From positions 36,959-100,958 of the forward strand of contig DXMA01000010.1 of NCBI GenBank assembly GCA_019414445.1: DNA of 64,000 nt, in the 5' to 3' direction. The notes beneath the pieces are model-generated. The model made no database searches. It saw only the letters and a program-made list of their open reading frames with translations, and was not told the DNA's origin. The DNA comes from Collinsella sp. GTDB taxonomy: Bacteria; Actinomycetota; Coriobacteriia; Coriobacteriales; Coriobacteriaceae. A program made the position numbers and the translations under genes. Shown in pieces: positions 17,604 to 24,943 of this stretch (the stretch's first letter is position 1; every line of letters begins with the position of its first letter).

Positions 17604-17909
17604 ATGCTTGAGTCCAATTGTATTTATATTTGCGACGAGTCGAATGAGGCGAATCTCACGTGCACGCTGTTGCAGATGAAGCAGATGGTTGACGAGGCAA
17701 TTGATCTTGCCTATGAGCTCGAGGACTCCTCTGTTGCTTGCAAGGGAGTTGGTGACGACTTGTTGGCCACGTGGGAGTCGTTGTGCTACTGCAATGCCGC
17801 CGTCCACGAGCTTATTCAATCTGTTCTGCTTGAGCGTAAAGAGACCCTGCGATTTGATGAATTACAAATGCGTAATGATGAAGTGCCCGAGCGGCCAATA
17901 TGCCGATAA
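17604..17909 (+). CDS. Unrecognised small acidic protein (101 residues)
   Basis: The ATG at 17604 follows GAAGGGAG. The product is 101 residues, predicted cytoplasmic and acidic, with a helical core (LLQMKQMVDEAIDLAYELED, then WESLCYCNAAVHELIQSVLLERKETL). I do not recognise the family. It lies alone between the helicase terminator and the membrane protein at 18012, which has its own Shine-Dalgarno 100 bases downstream. It might be cotranscribed with the latter. Confidence 0.6.
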   Translation: MLESNCIYICDESNEANLTCTLLQMKQMVDEAIDLAYELEDSSVACKGVGDDLLATWESLCYCNAAVHELIQSVLLERKETLRFDELQMRNDEVPERPICR

Positions 17910-18011
17910 CAACATTTGTTTGTCTCTGGGGGCAACAGCCTTGTTCAATCCCTCGAAGACAGTGTTTTCTTACATTAGCTTGCGAACGTAGCCTTCTTTG
18001 AAAGGAAAAAC

Positions 18012-18836
18012 ATGAACACTTCTATCCAAATTCCGTCCAGCGCCGTTGAGTCTGCACCCCGCACCGCCAAAGGCGAGGTCGTCAAGCTCGTGCAGGGCGC
18101 GCTGCTCATCGCCGTCGCCGCATTCGCCGCCGTCGGTATCGCCTCTGTCGCCGCTCCGTTCTGCGTCTGGAAGGGCGAGGTCGCGCTGTTCCTGAACGAG
18201 TCGTTCCACACCAACTGCTCCGTTTCCGCGATTGCGGAGTACGCGTCGGCGGCGCCTGGGTCCGATTGGGCGTCAATGCTCGTGGCCGCGCTCGTCGCGG
18301 CGTACCCGGCCTACCATGCCGTTTGGCGCGTCCGCGAGGGTTTTGGGCTCAGCTGCGATGCCCCGGTGTTCAGCAGGCGCGTGTCGCGCCTTCTCGCCGC
18401 GGTGAGCGCTTGTTTGCTGTTGGCGATGCTGTTCATGGGCTATGGAACGAGTTGGCTCATCAACGGCAGTGCGATGGGTGACCAGGGCCTTGTTGAGTCG
18501 GGGCACAATGTATGGGCCGTTTCCATCATGATCATGCTGGGCTGCGCCCTGATGTGCCTGTTCAAGTGGTTTCTCGCCAAGGGCCCCGGACGCAATTTCG
18601 GCAGCGGCTTTGCCGTCGAGCTTGTCCGCCTCGCCGACGTCCTGCTGAAGCGCGCGAGCTCGAACCTGGTGCTGTGCTACGTGGCCGAGCTGCTCGCCTG
18701 CCTGCTGGCGCTGGCCTTCATCGCCGTGGCCTATGTCGTCGTGAGCGTGGCCATCGCGCTCGCGTTCGCAGCCGTGGCCCTGGTGGTGTGCCTTGCCGGG
18801 ATTCCCGTTATCCTTGCTGCCTCGTGGCGCAGGTAG
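18012..18836 (+). CDS. Unrecognised multi-pass membrane protein (274 residues)
   Basis: After a short N-terminal cytoplasmic part there are about six hydrophobic spans, including ALLIAVAAFAAVGIASVAAP, a segment around residue 95, LLAAVSACLLLAMLFMGYG, VSIMIMLGCALMCLFKW and two at the C terminus (LLACLLALAFIAVAYVVVSV and the following 25 residues). AAAGGA precedes the ATG. The family is not recognised. A second polytopic protein with a similar closing segment lies at 21506, and the two share a general plan of loop, spans and short basic tail. It ends before a hairpin at 18867 that may be its terminator. Confidence 0.75.
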   Translation: MNTSIQIPSSAVESAPRTAKGEVVKLVQGALLIAVAAFAAVGIASVAAPFCVWKGEVALFLNESFHTNCSVSAIAEYASAAPGSDWASMLVAALVAAYPAYHAVWRVREGFGLSCDAPVFSRRVSRLLAAVSACLLLAMLFMGYGTSWLINGSAMGDQGLVESGHNVWAVSIMIMLGCALMCLFKWFLAKGPGRNFGSGFAVELVRLADVLLKRASSNLVLCYVAELLACLLALAFIAVAYVVVSVAIALAFAAVALVVCLAGIPVILAASWRR

Positions 18837-18866
18837 CGGGGCGATCATGCGAGTTCTTATCGTAGC

Positions 18867-18903
18867 GTGAGAAAAACTTGCAGAAATCGCAAGTTCTTTT
18901 CAC
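18867..18903 (+). terminator. Candidate terminator containing a 17-bp direct repeat unit
   Basis: GTGAGAAAAACTTGC (18867-18881) pairs with GCAAGTTCTTTTCAC (18889-18903), 13 of 15 positions. The unit TGAGAAAAACTTGCAGA at 18868-18884 recurs exactly at 18908-18924, 40 bp downstream, where it has no pairing arm. Confidence 0.5.
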
Positions 18904-19007
18904 GCGATGAGAAAAACTTGCAGATTGGCGCGAGGACGACGGCCCTCCGCGTGAGCGCGGTTTTGATATTGCTTGTTAATGTGTCCGAACGGTTGATTGG
19001 AGACAAA

Positions 19008-19625
19008 ATGTACCCGAACTATGAGTGCAACAACTATCCCATGAACATTACGGATGATGACGGCCCGTTCCTGATCATGGAGGCGGAGCTGTCTGGCGAC
19101 GTCGAGCTCAATGATGAGTTTAAGAAAGACGCCAGCTATAGATATTCGTGTGCGACTGTTTCTGCGGCGATCGATCTTTGCAAGTCAATGACGGACGGCG
19201 ATGCCGATCCCTGGTATGAAAGTTGGGAGAAGGCGGTTGAGCGTTATCCGCTCGAGAAATGCGAGGATGCGACAACGCTGTATTGGATTGAGCCGACCGA
19301 TCCGTACAAGGCGCTGTGCGCCTTCCATCCCCATCCCGATCTTGAGCGGTACGCGGCTGAGGCAATTGACGCCGTTGACACCTATCTGCTGGAGCGCGAG
19401 TACTGTCCCTTTACGATCAACCACTTAGATCTAAAGGATGTTGACGTCCTGCTCAGCGCTGCTTGGGGATTGGCTCGAGTCCTTAAAGAAATTTGGGGAA
19501 CTTGCGACCCTGATGTTATGGAAAAGATTGGGGATGCTACGTACAGTGCGCATATAACGGTTAGGGACCTGATCGCGGGTGAAGAGGCGGTCAAAGCTAG
19601 CTCGAAGTCCGATGAGAATCTTTAG
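19008..19625 (+). CDS. Unrecognised 205-residue soluble protein
   Basis: ATG 19008 is chosen because TTGGAGA precedes it; the frame extends upstream through the hairpin repeat region, which is unlikely to be coding. The product MYPNYECNNYPMN... is acidic, with several Trp and Tyr residues (DADPWYESWEKAVERYPLEK) and no signal or membrane span. It may be helical at its C terminus (VLLSAAWGLARVLKEIW). The family is not recognised. No operon partner is obvious: the next gene runs on the opposite strand toward it. Confidence 0.65.
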   Translation: MYPNYECNNYPMNITDDDGPFLIMEAELSGDVELNDEFKKDASYRYSCATVSAAIDLCKSMTDGDADPWYESWEKAVERYPLEKCEDATTLYWIEPTDPYKALCAFHPHPDLERYAAEAIDAVDTYLLEREYCPFTINHLDLKDVDVLLSAAWGLARVLKEIWGTCDPDVMEKIGDATYSAHITVRDLIAGEEAVKASSKSDENL

Positions 19626-19696
19626 CCGCCGCGCTGATCGGCGCGCCTGATTGACAGACTGTCGGAAAAGACCGGACAGCCTGTCAACCCCGGCCG

Positions 19697-21301
19697 TTAC
19701 ATCGTCCCCTTACTCGCGGCGTAATGTCCCGCCTGCTTAAGGGCATCCTCGTAGGCGCGCTGTTTTGCTTCGTACTCTTGCGCGCAGCGCTCCTGTTCTG
19801 CTTGCCCGGGAACAGGCACGGTCATGCTTCGCAGGTCTTTAGGAGATAGCTGCGCAAGCGAGACTCCGTGTGAGGAGGCTAAGAGTTTCTGCTGTCCTTC
19901 ATCGGATGACAGGTAGGCTAAGAAGAATCGTGCTAGTAGTTCATCTTTAAAGGATGCGCAGAAGACGACATCGCAGGGGACAATGAGTTTAGGGCATAAC
20001 TGAGGTTTCTGAGGCACCGGCTCGCGCCTCATGCTTCCCGGCACTACGAGGGCCAGCTTAAATGGTGGTCCGAAGCGTGAGATCAGTATGCAGGTTTCAT
20101 ACTCGCCCAGCGGTTTGAGACGATAGAAAAGACCTGGATCCGTATCGCCCATATCGTAAATATCCGTGTCGGATACGCGCTCGGGTAGATCTTCGAAACC
20201 GATAACCGTTCCATCGACTAAGTGTTTAAGCGATAGGTAGTAGCAGTCAATTCGTCGGTCCGTTCTGCTAAGACCCATCTGTGGCATCTTTAAAAGAGTG
20301 CTACGGGGAATGCCGCGGCGTATGTCCGCTACGCTGCCAAAGCGAACGAAGGACTCCTCTGCAAAAGAGGTGCTTTTAGCACTGGGAAGTAAAGGCCAGA
20401 TTTTTTCGGCACCTCGATCGCCGAGACGCCAATGCGTCACATCGGTTGTCTTGGCGTAAGCATAACTAATCGAGTCTTGGATCTGATGCATGAGCTCGCT
20501 TGTCATGGGCTTGTTGTCAAATGACCGCCCATCAAAGAGGAAATATGGCTCGTTGGGTTTACGGTCGCTCAGAAATAGTAAGGCGTAGCCATCGCTATTG
20601 GCGGCGATCGTATTGGGAAGTAACACTATCGCTGTCAATAGTCCAAGCTGGCAGAGCAGGCGGCGCCCGTCTGCGGCGCGTGCCAGGTTGAGCAATCGGT
20701 TGGAGACTTGTACGACCGCAATGGAATCCGGGCGTTCACACGCAAGGGAAGCAGCGAGAAAAACGTAATACCATTCGCTGACCGAAAGCGGGCTTGGTAC
20801 ATCGACAAGTGTTTGCAGTTGACGGGCCCTCGACGTAAGGAAATCCCGAACATGCTCATCTGCAATTTCGAGCGAGGGCTCAAATTGAGTGAGGGGGATT
20901 TGCTCGGGGGGTCTGCAGTAGATGAGCGTGGGCTCATCGGTACGGGGCACGGCACCCGATTCTGGCGTTGAGGCAAAGACATCGGCTTTGGTAAATGTAA
21001 AAGACGGATCAGCGGATGTGCCGCGAGTTCTAAAGTCGGTGCTTTCGGGGTCCTTAAGGTCGATGCCCCAGATAGACCATGCGGGTCCATTTGCATAATC
21101 TTGGGCAAACTCAAAATCTCGGCAGCACAGCTCGATAAGCGTATGAGTTTTTAGCGTTGGCTGGAGTTTTGAGACCATAAAGGAAACCAGGTTTGCAAGA
21201 AATGCGCTGCTATGAGGCTCTGGATCCTGATTGTAGGCATGATAAAGGCCTAGCTTTGCTTGTTCTGCGCGAGACAGAAGCACGATTGCCTCCTCGGACA
21301 T
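19697..21301 (-). CDS. Degenerate N6-methyltransferase fused to type I S-like domain
   Basis: This 534-residue protein combines two modules seen in type I restriction systems. Residues 1-270 look like an HsdM-type Rossmann fold, but the AdoMet motif is replaced by IELCCRDFEFAQDY and the NPP(F/Y) catalytic motif by YCRPPEQ, so methylation activity is doubtful. Residues 310-534 resemble an HsdS target-recognition half: RFGSVADIRRG, then FLAYLSSDEGQQKLL, then LSPKDLRSMTVPVPGQAEQ and a terminal helix. No hsdR, hsdM or complete hsdS lies nearby. It could bind DNA without modifying it, act as a regulator, or be a remnant. The ATG has no strong Shine-Dalgarno. The overall call is an inference from motif resemblance. 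Confidence 0.6.
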   Translation of the reverse strand: MSEEAIVLLSRAEQAKLGLYHAYNQDPEPHSSAFLANLVSFMVSKLQPTLKTHTLIELCCRDFEFAQDYANGPAWSIWGIDLKDPESTDFRTRGTSADPSFTFTKADVFASTPESGAVPRTDEPTLIYCRPPEQIPLTQFEPSLEIADEHVRDFLTSRARQLQTLVDVPSPLSVSEWYYVFLAASLACERPDSIAVVQVSNRLLNLARAADGRRLLCQLGLLTAIVLLPNTIAANSDGYALLFLSDRKPNEPYFLFDGRSFDNKPMTSELMHQIQDSISYAYAKTTDVTHWRLGDRGAEKIWPLLPSAKSTSFAEESFVRFGSVADIRRGIPRSTLLKMPQMGLSRTDRRIDCYYLSLKHLVDGTVIGFEDLPERVSDTDIYDMGDTDPGLFYRLKPLGEYETCILISRFGPPFKLALVVPGSMRREPVPQKPQLCPKLIVPCDVVFCASFKDELLARFFLAYLSSDEGQQKLLASSHGVSLAQLSPKDLRSMTVPVPGQAEQERCAQEYEAKQRAYEDALKQAGHYAASKGTM

Positions 21302-21505
21302 GCGTTGTGCGATATGGAGTGCGTCGTTGTTGGCAATGGCACGACGCGGTCAATTCATATTATCAGCCCAACTCCGATGAATTTGAAATTGAGTGTTTAT
21401 AGCTTAACCCACGGGGGTATCAACTGCGTTAAGCTTTTAGAAAAAAAATTCTAAAAAAGAACGGGCTTTCGGACCAATATGTCATCAGCAATGAAAGGAC
21501 AGCTA

Positions 21506-22243
21506 ATGAACGGATGCGACATGTACAGAATCGAGCCGGACGCCCCCAAGAAGCCAACGGCGATGAATATTTTCGGCATGATTCTGCAAACTGTCTTTGC
21601 GGTTGTACTCTACGTGGTCGCCGTCGACATGATGTGCTTGCTGACGACGTGGCTCGGCGGGTTTATGTTCGAGATTAGCGAGAGCAACACGGTGATCCCG
21701 CTCCATTCATGGCGCCTGGTGGCGTTTAGGGTGTACTGGGTTGTGCTGGGCGCGGCGTTTGTTGCGGCGCTTGCCCACAAATGGATCGTGTTGTTAACGG
21801 GAGGGCGCGAATCCGACATGTGCGAGCTGCTCGGTGTAATTGAGGGTGCCGGCGCATTTGCATCCGTCGTCTGCGCGATCGTCTGTTTGCTGGGCTATAC
21901 CGCGGCATTTGATTGGTGGGCTGGCGTCACCGGAAAGATGGCTTCGGATTCCCGTGCAAATGATTACCTGCTTTGGGCGGTTGTCTTAACCATCGGAACG
22001 ATTGTCGAGTGGCGAATTGCCGAAGGGGTCCTTAACGCTCTATTTCCCGATGAGCACAAGTTCCACGGGCTTCGCTTTGCATCCGCCTGCGTGGTTACTC
22101 CTCTGCTTGCGCTTGTACCCACCACGCTGGTCATCATCGTGTGCGCGCTGGTGGTGGGCCTTTTTGCCGGGATTCTGTTTGCATCGCTTGCGATCCCCGT
22201 GGTTATCACGGTTATTAGCATTGCCATCGCTATGAGTCGCTAA
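21506..22243 (+). CDS. Unrecognised polytopic membrane protein (245 residues)
   Basis: ATG 21506 is used because AAAGGA lies 6 bases upstream. After a short hydrophilic N terminus there are about six hydrophobic spans (MILQTVFAVVLYVVAVDMM, VYWVVLGAAFVAALAHKW, ASVVCAIVCLLGYTAAF, YLLWAVVLTIGTIVEW and a final 45-residue hydrophobic stretch). A short basic tail ends in SR. The family is not recognised. It is followed within 45 bases by a small membrane protein and then by a ClpX-like ATPase, all on the same strand with good ribosome sites, suggesting one transcript. Confidence 0.72.
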   Translation: MNGCDMYRIEPDAPKKPTAMNIFGMILQTVFAVVLYVVAVDMMCLLTTWLGGFMFEISESNTVIPLHSWRLVAFRVYWVVLGAAFVAALAHKWIVLLTGGRESDMCELLGVIEGAGAFASVVCAIVCLLGYTAAFDWWAGVTGKMASDSRANDYLLWAVVLTIGTIVEWRIAEGVLNALFPDEHKFHGLRFASACVVTPLLALVPTTLVIIVCALVVGLFAGILFASLAIPVVITVISIAIAMSR

Positions 22244-22287
22244 CCCACAACGCAATCCAAATATCTCGCATAAAGAAAGGAACGACC

Positions 22288-22494
22288 ATGTCGGTATTCT
22301 CTAACGCTCAAAAGCTTCTGCTGCTTGCCGTACTTACCGCTCTTATGGCTGGTGCCCTGATGTACGAAGTGTTGCATCCCACACTGTTTCCGCTGCTCAA
22401 GCAGGGCATTTTGCAGCTGCTCTACCACATTCCGGTCTTTACCCAGCCGGGCAACGTGATCTATCTGGAGTCGGCGACATCGCTGGCACTGTAG
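22288..22494 (+). CDS. Small single-span membrane protein (68 residues)
   Basis: AAAGAAAGGA precedes the ATG by 7 bases. The product has a strong hydrophobic span (KLLLLAVLTALMAGALMYEV) and a short hydrophobic C-terminal part with no cysteine or charge cluster. It lies between a polytopic membrane protein and the ClpX-like ATPase in the same direction. Small membrane proteins in such positions can act as adaptors, but nothing in the sequence proves that. Confidence 0.6.
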   Translation: MSVFSNAQKLLLLAVLTALMAGALMYEVLHPTLFPLLKQGILQLLYHIPVFTQPGNVIYLESATSLAL

Positions 22495-22536
22495 TGGTTT
22501 AAGGGCTCGGCCCACATCGAAGGAAAGAAAACCAAT

Positions 22537-24324
22537 ATGGAAAGGAAGGCGCCCATGATTCAGAAGCAGTATCGAAACATCGATCGCTACCAGGACTTGC
22601 TCAATCGAATTGCGCCTACGCGTCTGGTGGAGCAGACGCGTCAGAGTGTTATTGGCCACGAAGGAAGCTTGGAGGCCTTTGTGACGGCGCTGAGCTTTGA
22701 GGTCAACCGCTGCGTGATGTTGGCACGCGGCGCCGACCCGCGCGACGTTCTTTCGCCCGCTGCCATTTTGGTGATGGGTTCCACCGGCACGGGAAAAACC
22801 CACACCATCAAGGCCGTGGCAGATGCCGCGGGGCTCAAACTGTTCGTGTTCGATGTCTCCACCATGACGGGCGAGGGCTGGCGCGGTGCCAGCATGAGCA
22901 ACTGCCTGTCGCAGGTCGCGGACTATCAGGCTGCCAATCCCGGCGAAATTTGCTTGGTGCTCTTTGACGAGTTTGACAAGGCGGTTCGTGCCGAGCCCGA
23001 TGGGAGCGACGTTGCGTCCAGCTTTAGTCCGTCACAGTCGTTCCTTAAGCTCTTGGAAGGCGGGGAGATGCCGTTTGAATGCGAGAGCCAGAAGGGCACG
23101 GCGATGAAATCGCTCAATCTTGATCAGGTTGTCTGCATTTTGGGCGGCGCCTTTATGGGCTTGGATGCTCTGGTGCGCAAGCGCCTGAGTGACATGTCTG
23201 GCACCACGGTCGGCTTCGGATCCTCGTATGCCGCCGTGCGCACCGCCGCAAAATCGGCAAACGAGCTGCGAGACAGTGCGACCATCGAGGATGTTGAGAC
23301 TTGGGGTATTATGTCCGAGCTGTGCGGGCGCATTGGCTCGGTGATTAACTTTAACGCCTTGAGCGTGGACGATCTGGTCCAGATTGCGTATGAACAGTAC
23401 CTGCCCAAGTACAACAACATGATGGGAAATGGCGCCAAGATGGAGCTGATGGCAGATGCTGCTCGCCTTGCGGCGAAGCGCGCGGTTAAGGAAGGTGCCG
23501 GCGCGCGCGGCATGCTCCGTCAGCTGCGTCCCCTTATGATGTACGCCTGGAGGGACATGCGGGAAGATACCTATATTTCCCGTGCGACCTTGGTCGTGAG
23601 CGATGGGGAACTTGCGGTTGCGTACGAGCGCTCTCATGAGCCGCGGGGCTTTTTGCAGGAAGAGATGGGGGAGAATTCGCCCTTTCTGAACGGGAGGGAG
23701 ATTGAAGCCCTGACGCTGGTGAACAACTGGATGGAGCATGAGGACGAGGACGAGCATAAGCCGTATCAGCCTGAGTTTGCTTGGCTGGCGGATTTGGTGG
23801 ACGGCTCGGCGCTCGACAAGATCGTGCAGGGCGGCAAGGCATTCGATCTTGCTGGGGTGTTGTTGCGCGGCGTTCCGTTTGATGGGCCGGAGCGCATTGC
23901 CGCCCACGAGCTGCTTAAGGCGTGCGCCTGCTACAACGACGTGCTCTATGCCGATCAGGACAAGTATCGCAACCTTGCCCAGGTGCTTATGCTCACCAAA
24001 TTGGTGTACAAAAAATCGCACGATTGCTTGCTGAGCCCGCTCGATGTGGTTATGAACGGCACGACTACGGGCAACGGTTTTCAGGGTCTTGGCGAGTGGG
24101 TCGATGCCATGAGCAGGTCCGAAAAGCCTTCGTTGGAAAAGTGGCAGTACCTGACGGCCGGGGAGGCCCTGCGGATTTACGACCACTTTAGCAAGCGCCC
24201 CGACCAGGTTAAGGAGCTTGCCGCCAAGGTGTCCCTGATGCGTGTCGCCCTTGCAGTGATCGACGTTGAAGAGTGTGAGGCATTGGAGTGCGATCTTAAG
24301 AAGCTGCTCGCTTCGTGCGAGTAG
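22537..24324 (+). CDS. ClpX-like AAA+ unfoldase without zinc domain
   Basis: This 595-residue protein has a ClpX-type AAA+ domain: Walker A GSTGTGKT (81-88), Walker B LVLFDEFDKA (Asp144-Glu145), then CILGGAFMGLDALVRKRL and VGFGSS at 225-230. The last corresponds to the IGF loop by which ClpX docks on ClpP. The N-terminal four-cysteine zinc domain of true ClpX is missing; instead the protein starts with about 40 charged residues. After the small AAA+ lid (GAGARGMLRQLRPLMM) there is an extra region of about 250 residues with no family I recognise. A second ATG at 22555 with GGAAGG upstream is an alternative start. It follows two membrane proteins on the same strand. It may be a specialised unfoldase for ClpP, or independent of it. 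Confidence 0.78.
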   Translation: MERKAPMIQKQYRNIDRYQDLLNRIAPTRLVEQTRQSVIGHEGSLEAFVTALSFEVNRCVMLARGADPRDVLSPAAILVMGSTGTGKTHTIKAVADAAGLKLFVFDVSTMTGEGWRGASMSNCLSQVADYQAANPGEICLVLFDEFDKAVRAEPDGSDVASSFSPSQSFLKLLEGGEMPFECESQKGTAMKSLNLDQVVCILGGAFMGLDALVRKRLSDMSGTTVGFGSSYAAVRTAAKSANELRDSATIEDVETWGIMSELCGRIGSVINFNALSVDDLVQIAYEQYLPKYNNMMGNGAKMELMADAARLAAKRAVKEGAGARGMLRQLRPLMMYAWRDMREDTYISRATLVVSDGELAVAYERSHEPRGFLQEEMGENSPFLNGREIEALTLVNNWMEHEDEDEHKPYQPEFAWLADLVDGSALDKIVQGGKAFDLAGVLLRGVPFDGPERIAAHELLKACACYNDVLYADQDKYRNLAQVLMLTKLVYKKSHDCLLSPLDVVMNGTTTGNGFQGLGEWVDAMSRSEKPSLEKWQYLTAGEALRIYDHFSKRPDQVKELAAKVSLMRVALAVIDVEECEALECDLKKLLASCE

Positions 24325-24519
24325 TCGCGGACTGCTTCTCTTTCCTTTCTTTCTTTTCTCAAGCGGCATGGATGCCGCTCAACCGCCCTGCGTGAGTTTT
24401 TGTCCGCACGGGATGGTATTCAACACATGTAACAAAACAAGTGGGGGAGCGGCGGGGGAGAGCGAGGCGGTTTACAGAAATGAACATCCGTTATATGCGT
24501 TAGAAAAATAAAATTGTTC

Positions 24520-24548
24520 TTGCAACATACAAGCGGAGCGCATATACT
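24520..24548 (+). promoter_or_regulatory. Promoter upstream of the surface-protein region
   Basis: A -35 box TTGCAA (24520-24525), 17-bp spacer and -10 box TATACT (24543-24548) predict transcription from about 24555 into the small gene at 24627 and the anchored coiled-coil gene at 24944. The rest of 24325-24519 holds only a short hairpin AGCGGCAT/ATGCCGCT with no T-run. Confidence 0.6.
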
Positions 24549-24626
24549 GCAGTCATAGCGTATGAGATGGGGTCTCTAAAAGAGGCCAAGCACAGCAATT
24601 TGAGTTTATGTAGACGGGACTTGAGC

Positions 24627-24857
24627 ATGAGCACCAGCAGTTTCTCCTTTAACAACGATAATAGTGGTTACATTAATCTCGAGACTATCCTTGGTTGCAC
24701 TGTCGGTTCTCGCGCAGAGAACGGGCTTGTATTTCTAGATGAAGAGAAGCCATGCGGCGAAGAACTCGAGTATTTAGATGAGATTGAGCGCGAGCGGAAC
24801 TATGAGTTTGGCTTTTGCGGAGATCAGTTTCATCACGATTCAATTCGCTCAATTTAA
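24627..24857 (+). CDS. Unrecognised small acidic protein (76 residues)
   Basis: The start is uncertain: ATG 24627 has only a weak GACGGGAC upstream, and ATG 24567 in the same frame would add 20 residues. The product is acidic (EKPCGEELEYLDEIERERNYEFG) with two cysteines and a His pair near the end. No signal peptide or family is recognised. It is preceded by a clear promoter and followed 86 bases later by the anchored surface-protein gene. Confidence 0.45.
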   Translation: MSTSSFSFNNDNSGYINLETILGCTVGSRAENGLVFLDEEKPCGEELEYLDEIERERNYEFGFCGDQFHHDSIRSI

Positions 24858-24943
24858 TTACCCCGTTATCACCTCTTTTTAATGGGGCAAGTTGGATTGA
24901 CTATCTGTGGCAAACAACGGCTTACCGTGGGAAGGAATCGGCA

